The translations under genes were made by a program, and so were the position numbers. From Chloroflexota bacterium (lineage in GTDB: Bacteria > Chloroflexota > Anaerolineae > B4-G1 > SLSP01): 8,457 nucleotides of DNA. The stretch's first letter is position 1. The number at the start of each line of letters is the position of its first letter. The stretch covers positions 1-8,457 of the forward strand of contig JAKJAB010000141.1 in the NCBI GenBank assembly GCA_022707725.1, written 5' to 3'. Positions 5,799 to 8,457 of the stretch are shown in pieces. The notes beneath the pieces were generated by a model. It was not told the DNA's origin. It did not search any database and saw only the letters and a program-made list of their open reading frames with translations.

Positions 5799-5817
5799 CA
5801 GTGCGGTACGCTATTCT
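5790..5817 (+). promoter_or_regulatory. Weak, probably activator-dependent promoter for the secreted protein
   Basis: TATTCT (5812-5817) or TACGCT (5807-5812) could act as a -10 box. No good -35 box stands in front of either; instead the second direct repeat occupies that place, ending 9 nt before TACGCT. This arrangement resembles SARP- or PhoB-activated promoters, where the regulator replaces a poor -35 element. The start site is not certain. Confidence 0.35.
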
Positions 5818-5821
5818 GTGG

Positions 5822-5876
5822 AGCCTTGAAAAGGCTTCCTATCCATCCCGGGCGAGCGCACTGCACCCATTGTGCA
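5822..5876 (+). other. Two hairpins in the probable leader of the secreted-protein mRNA
   Basis: AGCCTT-GAA-AAGGCT (5822-5836) and TGCAC-CCATT-GTGCA (5862-5876) are perfect inverted repeats between the proposed promoter and the ribosome binding site. They may stabilise the 5' end of the message. They do not match a riboswitch class I recognise. Confidence 0.35.
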
Positions 5877-5906
5877 AGCGTTACCATAATTTTACGGAGA
5901 TCAAAA

Positions 5907-8457
5907 ATGAAAAAGATTTTGTTTGTTGGGGTTGTTTTAAGCGTGCTCTTTCTTGGGCTGGGGACTGCGCGGAGCGCGGCAGCGGCTGCTCCGCCACAGC
6001 CAGAAACGCCATCCGAGCCGGACGTATGCAGCGCGCTGGCTTCTGACGACGGAGCGGTTTTTCGCCGCACATTGACGGCGACAAAGGACAGTTACGTTGA
6101 CGATGCCAGGCCAGATACGAACTATGGCGCAGACAGCGAGATGCTGGTTGGCAATGTCGCTTTCCCCAGTGCGACGATTTATCATACGTTGGTAGCGTTC
6201 GATCTATCCGAGTTGCCTGCGGATGCAGCGATCTTGACGGCGACGCTGGAATTGTTTCAGACGAACACCTACATTGAGGACATCCTCATCAACACCCAGG
6301 CGTTGACGTCCACGTGGACCGAAGGGGCCGTAACCTGGAACAACCAGCCTGGCTTTACCCAGGTGGATGAGGCAACGGAGGGTACGCGCTCCGGCGATTG
6401 GCGGCAATGGAACATCACGCCGATTGCCCAAAAATGGCGCGCAGGAACGCTGACCAACCACGGCGTGCGGTTGGTCTATGTTTCCGGCCCTGCTTTTGTG
6501 CAAGCCTTCAGTTCCCGCGAAGGCGACAACCCGCCGCGTTTGGTGGTGGAATACGTGCGCCGCCCCACGTTTACTGCACAGGCCGATACATATATTAGCC
6601 AGGACAACCCGACGCAGAATCACGGCAATTTTTCGCAAATGATTGTACGGCGCACTCAATCCCCTACCCGTGAGGACCAATCGCTGCTCCAATTCGACGT
6701 GTCCAGCATCCCGGCCGATAGCACTATCATCAGCGCCACGTTGATTGCGAAAATATGGTTCAACCGCGCGTTGGCTTCTCCACAGGCCCTGCCTGCCGTT
6801 TTACCTACCGCCAACCTGGACAGTTGGACCGAGATGGGGGTAACGTGGAACAACCGCCCGGGCGACGCAAGCCAGGGCGACCCTCCGTCTTCTATGATGG
6901 TGCAGATTGGGTACGACTTCTTCACCCATTGGGACGTCACGAATATCGTCCGGGCGTGGAATTCCGGCGCTTTGCCCAATCACGGGTTCCGTTTGAAGAT
7001 CGCTGACGCCGAATCCGGCGGCATTTCTTATCACACCCACGACAGTTCTTCTGCCGCGCAATTGATCGTCACCTACGCCCCAAAGCCGTGCTATCCCGCC
7101 ACAAGCGTGACCATTGGCGGAGCGACGCAGGGCATCACTGATACGCAATACACTTTCCACGCCACCGTCCTGCCGATGACGGCGACGCTGCCTATTCTTT
7201 ATACCTGGGAAGCGGACGAGCAATCTGAGTTCGAGACTTCTGACACCGTTATCACCTACACGTGGGCGACGACAGGCGTGAAGACGATCACGGTGACGGC
7301 CTCGAATTGTGAGAGCAGCGTGGTGGGCGTGCATCAAATCGAGATCAAAGCGCCCGCGCCCGCGTGCGAGTTTCCGCTTACCGGTTTGACGCTCGCTGGG
7401 CCGACGACAGGGTACGTGGATGTGGAGTCTGTGTATAGCGCGACGCCCGTTCCCAGCAACGCCACGGCCCCACTCACCTACACCTGGCAGGCCACCGAGC
7501 AAACGACTTACACCGGCGCGCAGGCGACGCGCAATTACACCTGGACCACGCCGGGAACGAAGCTGATCACGGTGACGGCGCAGAACTGCGGCGGGACGGT
7601 TTCGCTGCATTACCCGGTCAACGTGCAGCCGCGTCCCGACCTGAGAATTTCCAGCGCCTGGTACAATCTGGATGAACAGCGCGTGTATTATATCATCCAT
7701 AACAATGGCGGTGGGACGGCCCCGGGCGGACACATTGCGCAACTATTCAGCGACGGCAGCCCGGTTGCCTCGGCGCCCTTCAGCGAAACGCTGGCGCCGG
7801 GTGGGGTGCGCGCAGGCAGCATCCCCTACGCCTGGGCGTGCGCGGGCGCGACGGCGCAGATGCGCGTCTGCGCAGACACCACTGACGTCATCCCGGAGAG
7901 CGAAGAGGGCAACAACTGCCTTGAACAGACGTGGTCGTGCGATCTTACACCGCCAAAAATCACGTCCGGGCCTATTGCGCCGCCTGCTGAAATCGAGGAA
8001 CATACCGCCCGTGTTATCTGGGTAACGAACGAACCGTGCATCGGCCGTCTGGAGTATGGCCGCAATGGCCCCTTCCAGACCTCTGTGGTGTCCTCTGTGA
8101 CGAACACCTTCGGGGCCAGTACCAAGCACACTGTAGACCTTACCGGCCTCGAAAGCGGCAGCCTCTACTGGTTCAACGCCATCGTCGTCGACGACGCGGG
8201 CAACTTCAGCACCAGCGGCGGGCATTTCTTCGAGACGCTGCCGCCCGGCTCGGATCCGCCGGAGATTGCCGCTGTCGATATGGTCGAATACCCCTCCGGA
8301 ACGTACGAATTCTATATCCTGCAAGCCACGCTGGTTGAGCCGCAGTACGTGGATCGCGTCTCGTTCTTCCTGGACGGGAAATCCATCGGCGCGGATTACA
8401 CGCCGGACGGCAACGTCTATGAAGTGTATCTCTCGCCAGCAGATATGGGACTGACGC
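5907..8457 (+). CDS. Large secreted multidomain protein (DNRLRE/CBM96-like x2, PKD-like x2, CARDB, FN3-like), C-terminus beyond window
   Basis: ATG at 5907 follows GGAGA by 6 nt and opens a frame that stays open for ~850 codons to the window end. MKKILFVGVVLSVLFLGLG is a signal peptide, probably cut near ARSAAAA. Residues ~52-216 and ~220-390 are two DNRLRE/CBM96-like beta-sandwiches, each with a WT(E)...VTWNN(Q/R)PG motif; the first ends SREGDNPPRLVVEY. Residues ~394-480 and ~486-573 are two PKD-like domains with YTW and GVKTITVTASNC / GTKLITVTAQNC motifs and a cysteine at each end, so a disulphide per domain is plausible. Residues ~576-677 resemble CARDB (RPDLRISSAWY, ADTTDVIPESEEGNNC). Residues ~681-777 are an FN3 or purple-acid-phosphatase-N-like domain (ARVIWVTNEPCIGRLEYG, LTGLESGSLYWF). 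Another Ig-like domain begins near 783. This suggests an extracellular adhesion or polysaccharide-binding protein; a catalytic domain could lie further downstream. It is divergent from the lipoprotein gene. Confidence 0.88.
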   Translation, partial: MKKILFVGVVLSVLFLGLGTARSAAAAAPPQPETPSEPDVCSALASDDGAVFRRTLTATKDSYVDDARPDTNYGADSEMLVGNVAFPSATIYHTLVAFDLSELPADAAILTATLELFQTNTYIEDILINTQALTSTWTEGAVTWNNQPGFTQVDEATEGTRSGDWRQWNITPIAQKWRAGTLTNHGVRLVYVSGPAFVQAFSSREGDNPPRLVVEYVRRPTFTAQADTYISQDNPTQNHGNFSQMIVRRTQSPTREDQSLLQFDVSSIPADSTIISATLIAKIWFNRALASPQALPAVLPTANLDSWTEMGVTWNNRPGDASQGDPPSSMMVQIGYDFFTHWDVTNIVRAWNSGALPNHGFRLKIADAESGGISYHTHDSSSAAQLIVTYAPKPCYPATSVTIGGATQGITDTQYTFHATVLPMTATLPILYTWEADEQSEFETSDTVITYTWATTGVKTITVTASNCESSVVGVHQIEIKAPAPACEFPLTGLTLAGPTTGYVDVESVYSATPVPSNATAPLTYTWQATEQTTYTGAQATRNYTWTTPGTKLITVTAQNCGGTVSLHYPVNVQPRPDLRISSAWYNLDEQRVYYIIHNNGGGTAPGGHIAQLFSDGSPVASAPFSETLAPGGVRAGSIPYAWACAGATAQMRVCADTTDVIPESEEGNNCLEQTWSCDLTPPKITSGPIAPPAEIEEHTARVIWVTNEPCIGRLEYGRNGPFQTSVVSSVTNTFGASTKHTVDLTGLESGSLYWFNAIVVDDAGNFSTSGGHFFETLPPGSDPPEIAAVDMVEYPSGTYEFYILQATLVEPQYVDRVSFFLDGKSIGADYTPDGNVYEVYLSPADMGLT

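Noticed and set aside
5862..5890. Promoter with CATAAT (5885-5890) as -10 for the secreted protein
   Set aside because: The start site would fall within or next to the Shine-Dalgarno at 5896-5900, leaving almost no leader, and there is no acceptable -35 box at the right distance.
5639..6070. N-terminal extension of the lipoprotein frame up to an ATG at 6070
   Set aside because: The extension crosses the TATAAT box and the start of the divergent gene, is low-complexity, and would place a lipoprotein signal peptide in the middle of the protein; the TTG start behind AAGGAGG fits far better.
6801..7742. 313-codon open frame on the minus strand
   Set aside because: It is Arg-rich, antisense to the DNRLRE and PKD-like domains of the secreted protein, and has no domain-like motifs.

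Overview
The window looks like a chromosomal segment from a member of the Chloroflexota (Anaerolineae/Caldilineae-like). This is inferred from protein style only: a BTAD-STAND-TPR regulator of about 1050 residues, a Thr/Pro-linker lipoprotein with an NBR1-type Ig-like domain, and a large secreted DNRLRE/PKD/CARDB/FN3 mosaic. No 16S gene or other phylogenetic marker is present. Base composition is GC-rich, with a visibly more AT-rich patch over the transposase gene.

Layout. (1) Positions 2-460 (+) hold the C-terminal end of a GH42-type beta-galactosidase whose start lies outside the window. (2) Positions 461-1358 hold a compact REP/RAYT module. It has a 40-nt bipartite palindromic element upstream, an intact 209-residue Y1 HUH transposase (556-1185, +), and three 35-bp tandem copies of the related palindrome downstream, ending in alternating G+C hairpins. 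The hairpins also separate the transposase from the convergent gene that follows. (3) Positions 1359-4520 (-) hold a giant transcriptional regulator with winged helix, BTAD, NB-ARC/STAND ATPase and tandem TPRs. (4) Positions 4604-5638 (-) hold a lipoprotein with an NBR1-type Ig-like domain and two peptidoglycan-binding domains. It starts on TTG behind a strong Shine-Dalgarno. It lies upstream of the regulator on the same strand with an 83-nt gap, so the two may be co-transcribed. (5) Positions 5639-5906 are a 268-nt divergent control region. It contains a good -10 box facing the lipoprotein and a striking pair of 8-bp direct repeats with an 11-bp period facing the rightward gene. (6) Positions 5907-8457 (+) hold the first ~850 codons of a very large secreted protein that runs off the window.

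How the parts may work together (inference). The lipoprotein and the secreted mosaic protein are divergently transcribed envelope proteins sharing one control region. The regulator, which carries an OmpR/PhoB-type DNA-binding domain of the kind that recognises 11-bp-spaced direct repeats, is encoded just downstream of the lipoprotein. A local circuit in which the BTAD regulator (or a PhoB-like response regulator encoded elsewhere) acts at the 11-bp repeats is the most attractive hypothesis in the window. The REP/RAYT module is an independent selfish or domesticated element inserted between the GH42 gene and the regulator. I see no CRISPR array, tRNA, rRNA or classical insertion sequence.
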